From Roseivirga misakiensis (GTDB lineage Bacteria; Bacteroidota; Bacteroidia; Cytophagales; Cyclobacteriaceae): a DNA stretch of 64,000 nucleotides. Positions 7,892-17,127 of the stretch are shown here, piece after piece. Numbering within the stretch: position 1 is the stretch's first letter; each line of letters starts with the position of its first letter. A program made the translations under genes and the position numbers. The notes beneath the pieces are model-generated. The model searched no databases and was not told the origin of the DNA. It was given only the letters and a program-made list of their open reading frames with translations. The DNA lies in assembly GCF_001747105.1 (NCBI RefSeq), contig NZ_MDGQ01000005.1, forward strand, positions 496,001-560,000, read 5' to 3'.

Positions 7892-8860
7892 ATGCAAAAA
7901 CTCAAACCGACAATATTAGTACTAACATTTCTTTTCATGACAACCTTGGCTTTTGGCCAGGAGACGATTGAAAAATCTTATACAGGTGTTAAAACCATTC
8001 GTTTAACCACCGCTTCGGGTAACGGAACTATTAAGAAAAGTAATACTAACGAAGTTAAGGTTCATCTCAGGTACACTTATGACGACGATATCTATGAACC
8101 TATTTTCGAACAAAATGGAGATAGACTCTACATTGAAGAAGACTTTAAAAGAAGCCGCTGGAGCAGAGGCTATGCTGAATGGACACTTGAAATACCTGAC
8201 GGTCTTGAATTAGATTTTAAAACTGGATCTGGAAATATTGAGATAGATGGCATTGCTGTTGAACTTAAGGTTTCTACAGGGTCAGGTAATATTGAAGTAG
8301 AAAGTGTAACTGGAAATATGAGAACCAGCACTGGTTCTGGTAACATCACGCTTAGTGAGATAGATGGCGATATGAACGCCAGCACAGGCTCTGGGTCTAT
8401 TCGCTTAAGATCCATTAAAGGGGAAGCACGTTTCAGTACCGGTAGCGGTAATGTTAAAGGTGACGGTGTTGAAGGAGAATTCTCTATGAGTACTGGTTCT
8501 GGAAATATTGATATCGCCAATGCAATTCTCACAGGCCGGTCTAACTTCAGTACAGGATCTGGAAGAACTGAACTCTCCTTGGGAGCTGAACTAGAATATG
8601 ATTTATCACTCAGTACAGGCTCAGGTGATGCTGTTCTGGATTTTGATGGTCAAAAGATTGCTGGCGAGTTTGTTATGAGAGCTAGCGACAAATCGGATAT
8701 CAGAGCGCCATTCAAATTCGATGAAGAATATGAAGACGATAGAGGCGGTTACAACAGAAGAGGACGCAATAGAGGATACGTAAAAGAGGCCAAAGTCGGA
8801 AATAAGGATGTTTTGGTCAAGATTAGCAGCGGTTCTGGTCGAGCTGTAGTACGCAAGTAG
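7892..8860 (+). CDS. Secreted DUF4097-type beta-helix repeat protein
   Basis: I chose the ATG at 7892 because it starts directly at a signal peptide (MQKLKPTILVLTFLFMTT, ending AFGQ); an ATG 27 bp upstream adds nine residues. The mature protein carries at least eight TGSG repeats, about 20-25 residues apart (KTGSGNI, STGSGNI, STGSGSI, STGSGNV, STGSGRT, STGSGDA), with the regular strand-turn pattern of a DUF4097/DUF2807 beta-solenoid. A charged RGGYNRRGRNRGY stretch precedes the last strands. The function of such proteins is unknown; a cell-surface role is likely. The next gene on the same strand, 88 bp away, is a MacB-type permease. Confidence 0.8.
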   Translation: MQKLKPTILVLTFLFMTTLAFGQETIEKSYTGVKTIRLTTASGNGTIKKSNTNEVKVHLRYTYDDDIYEPIFEQNGDRLYIEEDFKRSRWSRGYAEWTLEIPDGLELDFKTGSGNIEIDGIAVELKVSTGSGNIEVESVTGNMRTSTGSGNITLSEIDGDMNASTGSGSIRLRSIKGEARFSTGSGNVKGDGVEGEFSMSTGSGNIDIANAILTGRSNFSTGSGRTELSLGAELEYDLSLSTGSGDAVLDFDGQKIAGEFVMRASDKSDIRAPFKFDEEYEDDRGGYNRRGRNRGYVKEAKVGNKDVLVKISSGSGRAVVRK

Positions 8861-8882
8861 CTGAATACTTGATATTTTTTTC

Positions 8883-8912
8883 GAGAAGTGTGTAACGATT
8901 CGCACACTTCTC
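8883..8912. repeat. Inverted repeat between DUF4097 and permease genes
   Basis: GAGAAGTGTG (8883-8892) and CACACTTCTC (8903-8912) form a 10-bp perfect stem with a 10-nt loop. The T-run is on the 5' side, so it is not a classical terminator for the upstream gene. It could be an mRNA-stabilising hairpin or an operator for the permease. Confidence 0.45.
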
Positions 8913-8948
8913 AGTCTATAGGAAAACGGTCAACAACCCAACGGTCAA

Positions 8949-11315
8949 ATGCTCAAAAATTTTATTCTGGTAACCCTGCGCAATCTGCGCAGGAATACCC
9001 TCTATTCGGTCATTAACATTTCTGGACTTTCTATCGGTATTGCTTGTAGCATATTGATTCTATTATGGGTTCAGGACGAAACTTCTTTCAACAAATTCAT
9101 TCCCAAAGTCAATAAGATTCATCAAGTGTGGGTAAACGCCGCATTCGATAATGGTATTCAGTCTTGGAATTCGGTTCCACTGCCTACTTACGAGGAAATG
9201 AAAAGCGCTCATGCGAAAATCTCCAACTCTGTAGTCACAGGGTGGGGCGGCATGAGGCTTATCGCGAAAGAAGACAATAGAATCATGAAAAGGGGCTACT
9301 TTGCGAGCGAAGAGTTCTTAGAAGTTTTTGAATACCCAATGGTCGTTGGTGATCGGTCTACGGTTATGGACGATCCTTCTTCCATTGTGATATCCGAAGA
9401 GTTATCGAATATACTTTTCAAAGGCCAAGATCCTGTGGGTGAGTTTGTGAAAGTAGATGACGAGAGTGTCTTACAGGTAACGGGAGTATTTAAAGATGTT
9501 CCTGATAATTCTACATTCCAATTCGATTACTTAATTCCCTGGAAACATCGTGAAGCTACTCAGCAGTGGGTGGTTGATAATAAAGACAATTGGGGTAATT
9601 ACTCCTTTCAAGTATATGTTGAGCTAAATGGTGAAAACGATGAGTTAGAGGTAGAAGAAAGCATTAGAGATATACTTACTGAGAAAGGTCAGGATGATAT
9701 AGAACGATCGTTTTTCTTGCATCCGATGTCTCGGTGGAGGCTTCATACGAATTTTGAAAACGGTAAAGAATCTGGTGGACAACACGAATATGTAACCCTT
9801 TTCACCGCGATCGCCACGTTCATTTTGATCATTGCATGCATCAATTTTATGAATTTAGCGACAGCAAGATCGGAAAAAAGAGCAAGAGAAGTAGGCATTC
9901 GAAAAAGCCTTGGTTCAAAAAGAAGCCAGTTAATATTTCAGTTTTACGGAGAGTCGATTGTCATTTCCTTAATCTCCTATCTTATCGCAATTTTATTAGT
10001 GATCGCATTACTGCCGAGTTACAATAACTTGGTAGATAAGTCACTTTTTCTAGATTTTCAGTCAAGTCAGTTCTGGATGTTCTCGCTGGGAATTATTCTG
10101 GTAACGGGCATCGTTTCGGGTAGTTATCCATCCTTATACCTATCATCGTTCAATCCAATTAAAACCCTAAAAGGCAAGGTATCCATTGGTAAGAATTCTA
10201 ACCTACCAAGGAAAATTTTAGTGGTATTCCAAGTTGGCGTAGCTGTGATTCTTATTGTAGGAACAATCGTGATTGTGAAGCAAATTGATTTGGCCAAAAA
10301 GAGAGATTTGGGTTACAATCAAGAAGGGCTCATTTCCATTCCAGGAACAGAAGATATCGTCGAAAACTACGATGTCATCAAGCAGGAATTGATTAGAAAA
10401 GGAGCGATTATAAACATGACAAGGTCTAACAGTAGCATCACCTCTATCAATTCGAACAACTTTTTAGGGTGGCCAGGTAAACCTGAATCGCAACGTGTGA
10501 TGTTCGTGACCATTGTTGGTAATTATGATTATGCTGAAACCATGGGTGCGGAAATGTTGATGGGACGTGATTTCTCGAAAGAGTACGCGACTGATAGTGC
10601 GGCTATCATCATTAACAAAGCTGCATTAGATATTATGAAGTTGGAGAACCCACTCGGTACGCAACTAGATTTATGGGGCGATAAACGAACTTTGGTTGGG
10701 GTAATCGACAATATTTTAATGGGTTCGCCCTATGAGCAAGTGCGCCCGATGTTTATGATCCTAGATGACTGGGGTTACGGAACAATGAGCCTGAGAATTC
10801 CTGCCACTAAAGACATCCAAGCCAAAATGGCCGACATTCAGGAAGTTTTTGAGCAATATAATCCTGCATACCCTTTTGAGTATACGTTTACGGATGTTGA
10901 TTTTGCTAGAAAGTATACCACCATTAATTTGACTCGTGATTTAGCGACGATTTTCGCTTTCCTGACCATTTTCATTACCGGATTAGGCCTGTTTGGCTTA
11001 GCGTCTTACATGGCAGAACAACGCATCAAAGAAATTGGTATTAGAAAAGTATTAGGAGCTTCGGTAGGTAATTTGATTAGGTTGATTTCAATCGACTTTG
11101 CAAAATTAGTACTCCTTGGGTTCGTCATTTTCTCTCCTTTGGCCTATTTCGGCTTAGATCAATATTTAGGAAGATATACTATCCGTACATCGATCGATTG
11201 GTGGGTATTTGCTTTGACAGGAGTGATTGCTTTGGTTTTCGCACTGTTGATCGTCACCAACCAAGCTAGGAGAGCCGCGCTGGCCAATCCAGCTACTTCT
11301 CTCAGGAGTGAGTAG
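8949..11315 (+). CDS. MacB/FtsX-type ABC transporter permease without adjacent ATPase (copy 1)
   Basis: 788 residues with the duplicated layout of this group. TM1 (~18-42) and a MacB-like periplasmic domain (~50-245) come first, then an FtsX core of three TM segments (~285-400, ending GIVSGSYPSLYLSSFNP). A further TM (~425-447), a second periplasmic domain and a second FtsX core (~665-780, with GLFGLASYMAEQRIKEIGIRKVLGAS) follow. The family moves peptides, lipoproteins or signals across the envelope, using a separate MacB-like ATPase. No ATPase gene is nearby. It resembles the permeases at 19.4 and 23.1 kb. Confidence 0.88.
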   Translation: MLKNFILVTLRNLRRNTLYSVINISGLSIGIACSILILLWVQDETSFNKFIPKVNKIHQVWVNAAFDNGIQSWNSVPLPTYEEMKSAHAKISNSVVTGWGGMRLIAKEDNRIMKRGYFASEEFLEVFEYPMVVGDRSTVMDDPSSIVISEELSNILFKGQDPVGEFVKVDDESVLQVTGVFKDVPDNSTFQFDYLIPWKHREATQQWVVDNKDNWGNYSFQVYVELNGENDELEVEESIRDILTEKGQDDIERSFFLHPMSRWRLHTNFENGKESGGQHEYVTLFTAIATFILIIACINFMNLATARSEKRAREVGIRKSLGSKRSQLIFQFYGESIVISLISYLIAILLVIALLPSYNNLVDKSLFLDFQSSQFWMFSLGIILVTGIVSGSYPSLYLSSFNPIKTLKGKVSIGKNSNLPRKILVVFQVGVAVILIVGTIVIVKQIDLAKKRDLGYNQEGLISIPGTEDIVENYDVIKQELIRKGAIINMTRSNSSITSINSNNFLGWPGKPESQRVMFVTIVGNYDYAETMGAEMLMGRDFSKEYATDSAAIIINKAALDIMKLENPLGTQLDLWGDKRTLVGVIDNILMGSPYEQVRPMFMILDDWGYGTMSLRIPATKDIQAKMADIQEVFEQYNPAYPFEYTFTDVDFARKYTTINLTRDLATIFAFLTIFITGLGLFGLASYMAEQRIKEIGIRKVLGASVGNLIRLISIDFAKLVLLGFVIFSPLAYFGLDQYLGRYTIRTSIDWWVFALTGVIALVFALLIVTNQARRAALANPATSLRSE

Positions 11316-11321
11316 AGGTTA

Positions 11322-11367
11322 GGTTTCAGCAATAAGGGTTTTAAATTGAGTCTTTATTGCTGAAACC
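11322..11367. terminator. Long hairpin at convergent gene junction
   Basis: GGTTTCAGCAATAA (11322-11335) pairs perfectly with TTATTGCTGAAACC (11354-11367), a 14-bp stem with an 18-nt loop. The right arm contains the last codons and stop of the minus-strand hydrolase gene. Its position between two converging genes suggests bidirectional termination; there is no clean T-tract. Confidence 0.5.
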
Positions 11368-13621
11368 CTATTTCATCCACAATCAGAACACCGCTTTCAG
11401 TTTTGTTGAATACAAACTCAATTTTCTGAATGTCTTTTAGGTTTTCGGAGTAAGAGAAAGTACCCCAAGGCAGCACAAAGGTTTCTAGGGTAGCTTCCCA
11501 CTTATTACCAAATCTGCCATTCATTTCATCCAGTTTCATATACTTAACACTTATTCTAGGCGATATTTTTTTCACTTGACTTATTGTAGTCTCGCTAGTT
11601 TTGCCCTCGCTATCAGTAAGCCGAATTGTGAAGTTTAATTCTTCTGGCTCTTTTGAATTTTCTTCATCGGCATCAAATTTAAGCGTTGAATGATCTCCTC
11701 TTGCGAGCGAAAGTCTTAGTGCACTAAAAGGTGCTGTCCCAATAGCACTATCAAGTTCCACGGAATAAGAAGCTTCATTACTCGTCCAACCGATCACCGC
11801 GGAAGTGGTCCCTTGCAAGTCGCCGTCTCTGAATTTTAATGGTTCTTCTTTCCAGACCTGGACCTTTTTAGCACTGATTTGACTTCCTTTTACAGTACCC
11901 GTTGTTAAATCAATGTCTTCGTCAAAGGTGATCAGTGCCTCTGATTTCGAATCTTTGTAGTTATTCAGCAACAAAGCGTCTGGAAGCCAATCTTTCGCCA
12001 CAGCGGCATTTTGGAAAAGCGGAAGGTAAGCATCGTTTTTATGTAAAATGGCCTCCGCATAAGCACCTAAGTATACCTTGGCAATTTGTCGTTGATCTTC
12101 TCCTGTCATCATCGGACCAGTATTTAAAAACCAACCGTAAGGCGGACCACCGTCTCTTCGTCCCCAAATTGAATTAAACTGTCCGTGATTGGCTAAGTGA
12201 ACGTAAAGCCCCGCCTTGAAATTCATCGCCGTATCTGTGAAACTCGTGCGTTGATACTGCCTTAGCCCGAAGAAACTCGCCTCATCACTGTCATAGGAGC
12301 CTTGAATGGAAAAGTAGTTGATATCCTTTAAGTTAAGTCTTCGAAAATACCGAGCATCCGTTGGCGCAATAGCCGCAACGCCTTTTATGCCGAAGTTGAA
12401 TTCAAATTTTACAGAAGCGTCATCAGGAAAGTGGGAGAGCTCATTGTAGGAAAGAGCAATCGGCATAGCCTCTCCACCCCTTGAATGCCCCATTAGCATC
12501 ACGTTATTCAAGTCGGCTTTTTGAAAAAGTGGATGTCCATTATCAGCAGACCAGTTTTTCCATTGTTCTAAATGCTTGAGAAGCAACCAGCCTCTGGCCG
12601 GCATTTCTTTTCCTCTAAAATCTCCCGACCAAGTCCCGTTAATGAAGTTTTCGTCAACCGAAACAGTAATAAAACCACGGCTAGCCAATAGTTCGCCTAA
12701 GTATTCATAACCGGGATCGGAAAAGTGCTCCATGCCATGGTTACCATGAACGATTAATATTAATGGGAAGGTTCCCTCAGTTTTCGGCATCCAAACGCGA
12801 CCGTTAATCGGAAAATTTTCATTTGTAAATCCCCAAAATCTCTTTCTCCATTTAGCTTTTTTGCCCTTCCACTCTGGGATGATTTTAGATGCGTTGACCG
12901 TTTCTGTTTTGTATTTCACATCCTTATACTCGTCTCTACGGATATCTGTCCCATTTCCATAGGTGAAAAATTCAATATTGTAGTCTCCTTTTATACCTGG
13001 ATTTTCTATTCCACTTGCTGATAGTAAAGGGGCAGCAGTCTGTTCAAAATTGATTGGGTAGGGATCATCTCCCGGATTGCTGATAGATTGAATTGATAAG
13101 ACAGCCATAGCAACAGCACCGAAAATTGTCACGACATGAAAAAGCTTCATGCTACTTTTCTTTTTAACCAGTACCAGAAGCGAACCAGCGAATAGACCGA
13201 AACTGAGCATAGCGATGGCTATCGACGAGTCATAAATAACCGATGGCCACCCAAACCGCATTTCTTTTGCCAAGCTAAATATGGCGATCGTGCCGAGGAC
13301 AAGCGAAAAAACAAAGGTTGGGAGGCTATTGATGGTAATGTGAATAAGGCTCGCGATAAAACGGAATATCCAAAATCCAATAAGTCCGATGAGCAAAGCG
13401 CCGGTTCCCACGAGTATAGGACTAATGCCTGTCCTGAAAAACCAGCCTGACATAAAAGTTACGAGTAAACTCAGGGCAAGAAGGCCGTAAAAGGCACCTT
13501 TCCAGAACAGTTGATTTTCTGTTAACTCTTTTCCTTTTGGAGGGTTAATAACGCCAACTAGGCGTTTGAAGAAGCTAAGCATGTTTTTGGTGGTTGAGTC
13601 TTCGGAAGATAAGAATTTCAT
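11354..13621 (-). CDS. Membrane-anchored alpha/beta hydrolase with N-terminal TM bundle
   Basis: 755 residues. The N-terminus (~38-180) contains about five hydrophobic segments. An alpha/beta-hydrolase domain follows: LILIVHGNHGMEHF (oxyanion-hole region, ~288-300) and a GHSRGGE nucleophile elbow with S380. The ~200 C-terminal residues are beta-rich, probably a carbohydrate- or lipid-binding-like sandwich. The catalytic domain resembles dienelactone/PET-hydrolase-like esterases, but the substrate is unknown. The topology would place the enzyme outside the inner membrane. Fusion of a multi-TM bundle, hydrolase and beta-sandwich is unusual. Confidence 0.7.
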   Translation of the reverse strand: MKFLSSEDSTTKNMLSFFKRLVGVINPPKGKELTENQLFWKGAFYGLLALSLLVTFMSGWFFRTGISPILVGTGALLIGLIGFWIFRFIASLIHITINSLPTFVFSLVLGTIAIFSLAKEMRFGWPSVIYDSSIAIAMLSFGLFAGSLLVLVKKKSSMKLFHVVTIFGAVAMAVLSIQSISNPGDDPYPINFEQTAAPLLSASGIENPGIKGDYNIEFFTYGNGTDIRRDEYKDVKYKTETVNASKIIPEWKGKKAKWRKRFWGFTNENFPINGRVWMPKTEGTFPLILIVHGNHGMEHFSDPGYEYLGELLASRGFITVSVDENFINGTWSGDFRGKEMPARGWLLLKHLEQWKNWSADNGHPLFQKADLNNVMLMGHSRGGEAMPIALSYNELSHFPDDASVKFEFNFGIKGVAAIAPTDARYFRRLNLKDINYFSIQGSYDSDEASFFGLRQYQRTSFTDTAMNFKAGLYVHLANHGQFNSIWGRRDGGPPYGWFLNTGPMMTGEDQRQIAKVYLGAYAEAILHKNDAYLPLFQNAAVAKDWLPDALLLNNYKDSKSEALITFDEDIDLTTGTVKGSQISAKKVQVWKEEPLKFRDGDLQGTTSAVIGWTSNEASYSVELDSAIGTAPFSALRLSLARGDHSTLKFDADEENSKEPEELNFTIRLTDSEGKTSETTISQVKKISPRISVKYMKLDEMNGRFGNKWEATLETFVLPWGTFSYSENLKDIQKIEFVFNKTESGVLIVDEIGFQQ

Positions 13622-13662
13622 CCGTTCTCACCATTTCCAATTCTTTTAAACGGCGGCTTGAT

Positions 13663-14193
13663 TCAGAGATCCTTTCGATACAAATAGGCTTGTGCGCCAT
13701 GAAAGTCAAAAGTTACGGTGCGTTTCATGCCGTTTTTTTCAGCTACGCGCTGAGAACCAATATTGTCAATATTGATGATCGATACCACTCTTTCATCTAG
13801 CCTTTGTGCTTCGAAGTATTCACGAATGCAAATAGCCATTTCAGATGCATAACCTTTATTCCAATAACTAGGAATGACGCCATAACCTATTTCGAAGAAG
13901 TCTTCTCCAAGTATATTTTCTCTTAAAATGAGTCCAACATTCCCCATCAAGGTGCCATTTTCCTTATCGATGGCGGCTAACATACCAATGCCAGTTTCTT
14001 CATAGCGCTTCATTTGCCGGTTTATCCAAATAACAGCCTCTTCCTCTGGGGTTTTTGGTGAAGGAATCCCAACAAAATGGAGTTGGTCATTGCCAATAAA
14101 AAAAGCCTCCCAGGGCTTAGTGTCTTCTTTGACAATAGGTCGGTAGAAGAGCCTTTCTGATGTTATCGGGAACTCGTATTCATGGATGATCAT
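13663..14193 (-). CDS. GNAT N-acetyltransferase (RimJ/RimL type)
   Basis: 176 residues. SERLFYRPIVKED at the N-terminus, FFEIGYGVIPSYWNKGYASEM (acetyl-CoA-binding region; the pyrophosphate loop is degenerate) and NIGSQRVAEKNGMKR are diagnostic of the RimJ/RimL branch, which acetylates N-terminal or other amines. The specific substrate cannot be named. It lies 17 bp downstream of the YigZ gene on the same strand. Confidence 0.8.
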   Translation of the reverse strand: MIIHEYEFPITSERLFYRPIVKEDTKPWEAFFIGNDQLHFVGIPSPKTPEEEAVIWINRQMKRYEETGIGMLAAIDKENGTLMGNVGLILRENILGEDFFEIGYGVIPSYWNKGYASEMAICIREYFEAQRLDERVVSIINIDNIGSQRVAEKNGMKRTVTFDFHGAQAYLYRKDL

Positions 14194-14210
14194 TAGTCTA
14201 GGGCTAAAAT

Positions 14211-14822
14211 TTATAGTTCAGAGACGCTAATGCTATGGCCAAGGTCATTTAGTAATGTTAGCTTTTCATTCATTTTGGCCATTTTACTAACGATTACTCC
14301 GATCGTCATAACACAACCTGAATCATAGTCTTGACCCTTAATATTTAATTCAAGGTCTTTCACAAGCTTCATTACCTCATTCATTTCGTCGTAAGGAAAC
14401 CTTAAAATTACAGTTTCGGTTATTTCTCGTTTTACAATTTGTGCTTCTTCTAGTGCTTCAAAAGCAGCAGTTTTATAAGCATTTATCAGACCGCTCACGC
14501 CAAGTTTTGTTCCGCCAAAATAGCGTACGACAACCAATAGCGTATTGGTCAAATTCTTGGATTTAATTTGACCCAGAATTGGATCACCAGCAGAATGGTT
14601 AGGCTCGCCGTCGTCGTTAGCCCGCGTTTCTGAGCCATCATGCCCCAGCACATAGGCGTAGCAGTGATGCCTTGCATCGTAGTAATCCTTCCTTAGCAAC
14701 TCAAGTTTCTCCTTTACAGCTTCCACAGAAGTCACTGGAAAAGCGACGGCAATGAACTTGCTTCCTTTCTCTTTGTACAGCCCTTCAGCGGAATTCGATA
14801 TGGTTAAAAAACTATCCTGCAT
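14211..14822 (-). CDS. YigZ/IMPACT family protein
   Basis: 203 residues. The N-terminal UPF0029 domain shows GSKFIAVAFPV, HHCYAYVLG, DDGEPNHSAGDPIL and VVRYFGGTKLGVSGLINAY, the signature of YigZ/IMPACT proteins; a C-terminal ferredoxin-like domain covers ~135-203. Eukaryotic IMPACT modulates translation control, while the bacterial role is not settled. The start codon directly abuts the stop of the upstream exporter gene (TAAATG), so the two are coupled. Confidence 0.88.
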   Translation of the reverse strand: MQDSFLTISNSAEGLYKEKGSKFIAVAFPVTSVEAVKEKLELLRKDYYDARHHCYAYVLGHDGSETRANDDGEPNHSAGDPILGQIKSKNLTNTLLVVVRYFGGTKLGVSGLINAYKTAAFEALEEAQIVKREITETVILRFPYDEMNEVMKLVKDLELNIKGQDYDSGCVMTIGVIVSKMAKMNEKLTLLNDLGHSISVSEL

Positions 14823-15719
14823 TTAGATTGCCTTGAGGATTTCTTGGTGGCTTAAAAGCATAATCACCACAATCGCTAAAACTACACCGATAGTATTAAT
14901 TCTGCTCAGTTTCTCCTTGAAAAGTAAAATTGCCATCAGAGTAGAGGCAATGATTATCCCAATGTTGAGTGAAGGGTAAAGTATAGCGCCATTGTTGTCA
15001 AAAGCACTGAGCGCTTTAAGTTGTAGGTAGATAGAGAAGTAATTAGGGATACCGAGATAAATTCCGCCTAGGATATCTTTGCGCCTAAACCTGATCCCTC
15101 GAATTAGCGCTACAGATATACCGATGATAAAGGCAAAAGCAAAAATGAAAATTGGAAATACGGCCTCAGTAGATTCATCTACATAATGGTGATTTGTATA
15201 GTTCAGCGCGGTGTCAATTACACCACCCAATAAGAAAACTGCTAAGGGTAAAGCGATGTATTTTAAAGTAAGGGGCTGACGTTTCAAAGCTTGGTTCTGC
15301 TTCTTCTTACTCACCATAATAATGGCTACAAAAGCCAGGGCAATGCCCGTGTAGTTCCAAATATCGAGGTTGTTTGTGCCAATCTTAAGAATGAACAAGC
15401 TAAATACGACGGGAATGGCGAGACTCATTTTACTAGCAACTGTCGCTACAGAAACGCCACGAAGTTGTGTAGTTCTGGCCATCAAATAGAACGTACTTAC
15501 AAAGACTACCCCTAAAACCCCAGCCATATAAAACCATGGAGCCGTTGCATCTGCTTCCTTGCTTACCGTTGAAAAACCAGTGTAAAGTACTCCTGTGATA
15601 ACGCAGACACCATAATTGGTAATGATGGCTGGGAAGGTATTGATGCCAAGTTTGGTATAAGACCGAAAGGCCATAAAAATGGCCACATTTGCGAGTATGG
15701 TCAGGAGTAGATAAAACAC
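14823..15719 (-). CDS. EamA/DMT-family membrane transporter
   Basis: 298 residues with about ten hydrophobic segments in two halves, typical of the drug/metabolite transporter superfamily (e.g. GVLGVVFVSTFYLMARTTQ; C-terminal half NYFSIYLQLKALS, then ILYPSLNIGIIIASTLMAI). It probably exports a small metabolite; the substrate is unknown. It is first in an EamA-YigZ-GNAT transcript and divergent from the polysaccharide operon, with a 38-bp spacer. Confidence 0.8.
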   Translation of the reverse strand: MFYLLLTILANVAIFMAFRSYTKLGINTFPAIITNYGVCVITGVLYTGFSTVSKEADATAPWFYMAGVLGVVFVSTFYLMARTTQLRGVSVATVASKMSLAIPVVFSLFILKIGTNNLDIWNYTGIALAFVAIIMVSKKKQNQALKRQPLTLKYIALPLAVFLLGGVIDTALNYTNHHYVDESTEAVFPIFIFAFAFIIGISVALIRGIRFRRKDILGGIYLGIPNYFSIYLQLKALSAFDNNGAILYPSLNIGIIIASTLMAILLFKEKLSRINTIGVVLAIVVIMLLSHQEILKAI

Positions 15720-15757
15720 GAGAAGCGAAATTAGTCAATACAATCTTATTCTGACAT

Positions 15758-16183
15758 TTGTATATTGTTGACTTATCAGAATACCTAACACTCTTTGAAT
15801 TGAAAAAACCAGAGCTCTACGATTTTAATAACATTGCTGCCGCTAGAGGAAACCTTTCTTTTTTAGAAGAACTTAAAGATGTCCCGTTTGAAGTCAAAAG
15901 AGTATACTGGCTAACAGATGTTCCAGAGCAGCAAGTGCGAGGAGATCATGCGCACAAAGTAGGAGAACAGGTAATCGTTTGTATTCAAGGGGTGATAGAA
16001 GTAGTGCTTGAATCCAAGAATGGCGAGGTTTTTACTTGTACCCTAGACCAGCCAAATAAAGGACTATACATACCGCCGATGTGGTGGGGAAAAATGCTTT
16101 TTAAGAACAGGGCCATGCTTTTGGGGCTTGCCTCTGATGAGTTTTCTGAAGAAGATTACATCAGGAAAAGAGAAGATTTCTGA
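15758..16183 (+). CDS. FdtA/QdtA-like sugar 3,4-ketoisomerase (WxcM-like cupin)
   Basis: 141 residues of the WxcM-like cupin family. VKRVYWLTDVPEQQVRGDHAH and LYIPPMWWGKM are the family signatures; the catalytic His is in RGDHAHK. Relatives isomerise dTDP-4-keto-6-deoxy-glucose to the 3-keto sugar on the way to Fucp3NAc or Quip3NAc. The start is TTG at 15758, since no ATG precedes the conserved region. It is first in a coupled operon (1-bp overlap with the next gene). No rmlA/rmlB or sugar aminotransferase is nearby, so the nucleotide sugar must come from elsewhere. Confidence 0.8.
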   Translation: MYIVDLSEYLTLFELKKPELYDFNNIAAARGNLSFLEELKDVPFEVKRVYWLTDVPEQQVRGDHAHKVGEQVIVCIQGVIEVVLESKNGEVFTCTLDQPNKGLYIPPMWWGKMLFKNRAMLLGLASDEFSEEDYIRKREDF

Positions 16184-17127
16184 TGGCAAACTTCCAACTT
16201 CAAAAAACGCTAAGTCTTAAGACCAAAGTTATTTACAAAGAGTTTGTCTACAACAACCAAGCATTTCTCGCTACGAATAATAAGTTAGAGAAGAGGCACT
16301 TTTATTGGGTAGACACGAATATTGATTGTGCCCATGCACATGTCGCTTTTTCAATTACAGATGAAACCGCTTATAGCCCACATAGGCTCCCCTTTGGTGG
16401 TGTAGAGTTAGCTGAAGGTCTAGTGCCGCAAGACTTGTTTGAGTTTTTAAGCCAGGTGGAAAAAACCTTGGTCATAGAAGGTGTAAAAGTCGTGAGGTTA
16501 CACCAAGCGCCGAATGCTTATCAAGATCAAACGTTAATAGGAGATACCCTGATTCAATTGGGCTACGAAACCATACAAAACCGTGTTTTTCATACCATTG
16601 CTGTGAATGAAACAGACTTGTATGACAGAATGCATAAAATGGAGCATCGTAAATTCAAAATGTGTCATAGGGACGGGGCCATTTTTAGAGAATTAAAGAA
16701 GAAACAGAAGATCGAGGCGTTTCAATGGATTGAAAGAAATAGGAATTTAGCCTATAAACCGCCTTCAATGTCATGGGTAGACTTGCAGGAAGCGAGTCAA
16801 AGAAATCCAAAAGTATACAAGGTTTTTGGCGTATTCTTAGATGATTGGATGTTGGCTGCGACAGTGGCAGTGGTTGTGAATGATCGTGCAATTTACCATT
16901 TCATGCCCGCAAGTCAGGTTGACTTTAGAGAATATAAAAAGTACAGTCCCATGGTCTTTTTAATCAATGAATTATACAACTGGTGCCGTTCAAATGGTAT
17001 CGAAACCTTAGACCTTGGAACATCTTATGTAGATATGAAGCTGAAAGACTCATTGGTCAAATTCAAGGAAAATACTGGAGGTAAGCCTTGTAATGCCCTG
17101 AGTTGGCAGAAAACACTATCTTCGTAA
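16183..17127 (+). CDS. GNAT/FemAB-like acyltransferase in polysaccharide operon
   Basis: 314 residues. The C-terminal half (~145-300; KVFGVFLDDWMLAATVAVVV, YHFMPASQ, GIETLDLGTS) matches the GNAT_acetyltransf_6/FemAB-like fold used to N-acylate amino sugars or transfer amino acids. The N-terminal half is a more divergent GNAT-like repeat. The ATG overlaps the ketoisomerase stop (TGATG). Together they suggest a 3-amino-3,6-dideoxy sugar that is made and then acylated, but the aminotransferase is missing here. Enzyme specificity is inferred from context only. Confidence 0.6.
   Translation: MANFQLQKTLSLKTKVIYKEFVYNNQAFLATNNKLEKRHFYWVDTNIDCAHAHVAFSITDETAYSPHRLPFGGVELAEGLVPQDLFEFLSQVEKTLVIEGVKVVRLHQAPNAYQDQTLIGDTLIQLGYETIQNRVFHTIAVNETDLYDRMHKMEHRKFKMCHRDGAIFRELKKKQKIEAFQWIERNRNLAYKPPSMSWVDLQEASQRNPKVYKVFGVFLDDWMLAATVAVVVNDRAIYHFMPASQVDFREYKKYSPMVFLINELYNWCRSNGIETLDLGTSYVDMKLKDSLVKFKENTGGKPCNALSWQKTLSS

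Noticed and set aside
8170-8532. 120-residue minus-strand ORF
   Set aside because: Antisense to the TGSG repeats of the DUF4097 gene; its repetitive, Pro-rich composition is a shadow of that repeat.
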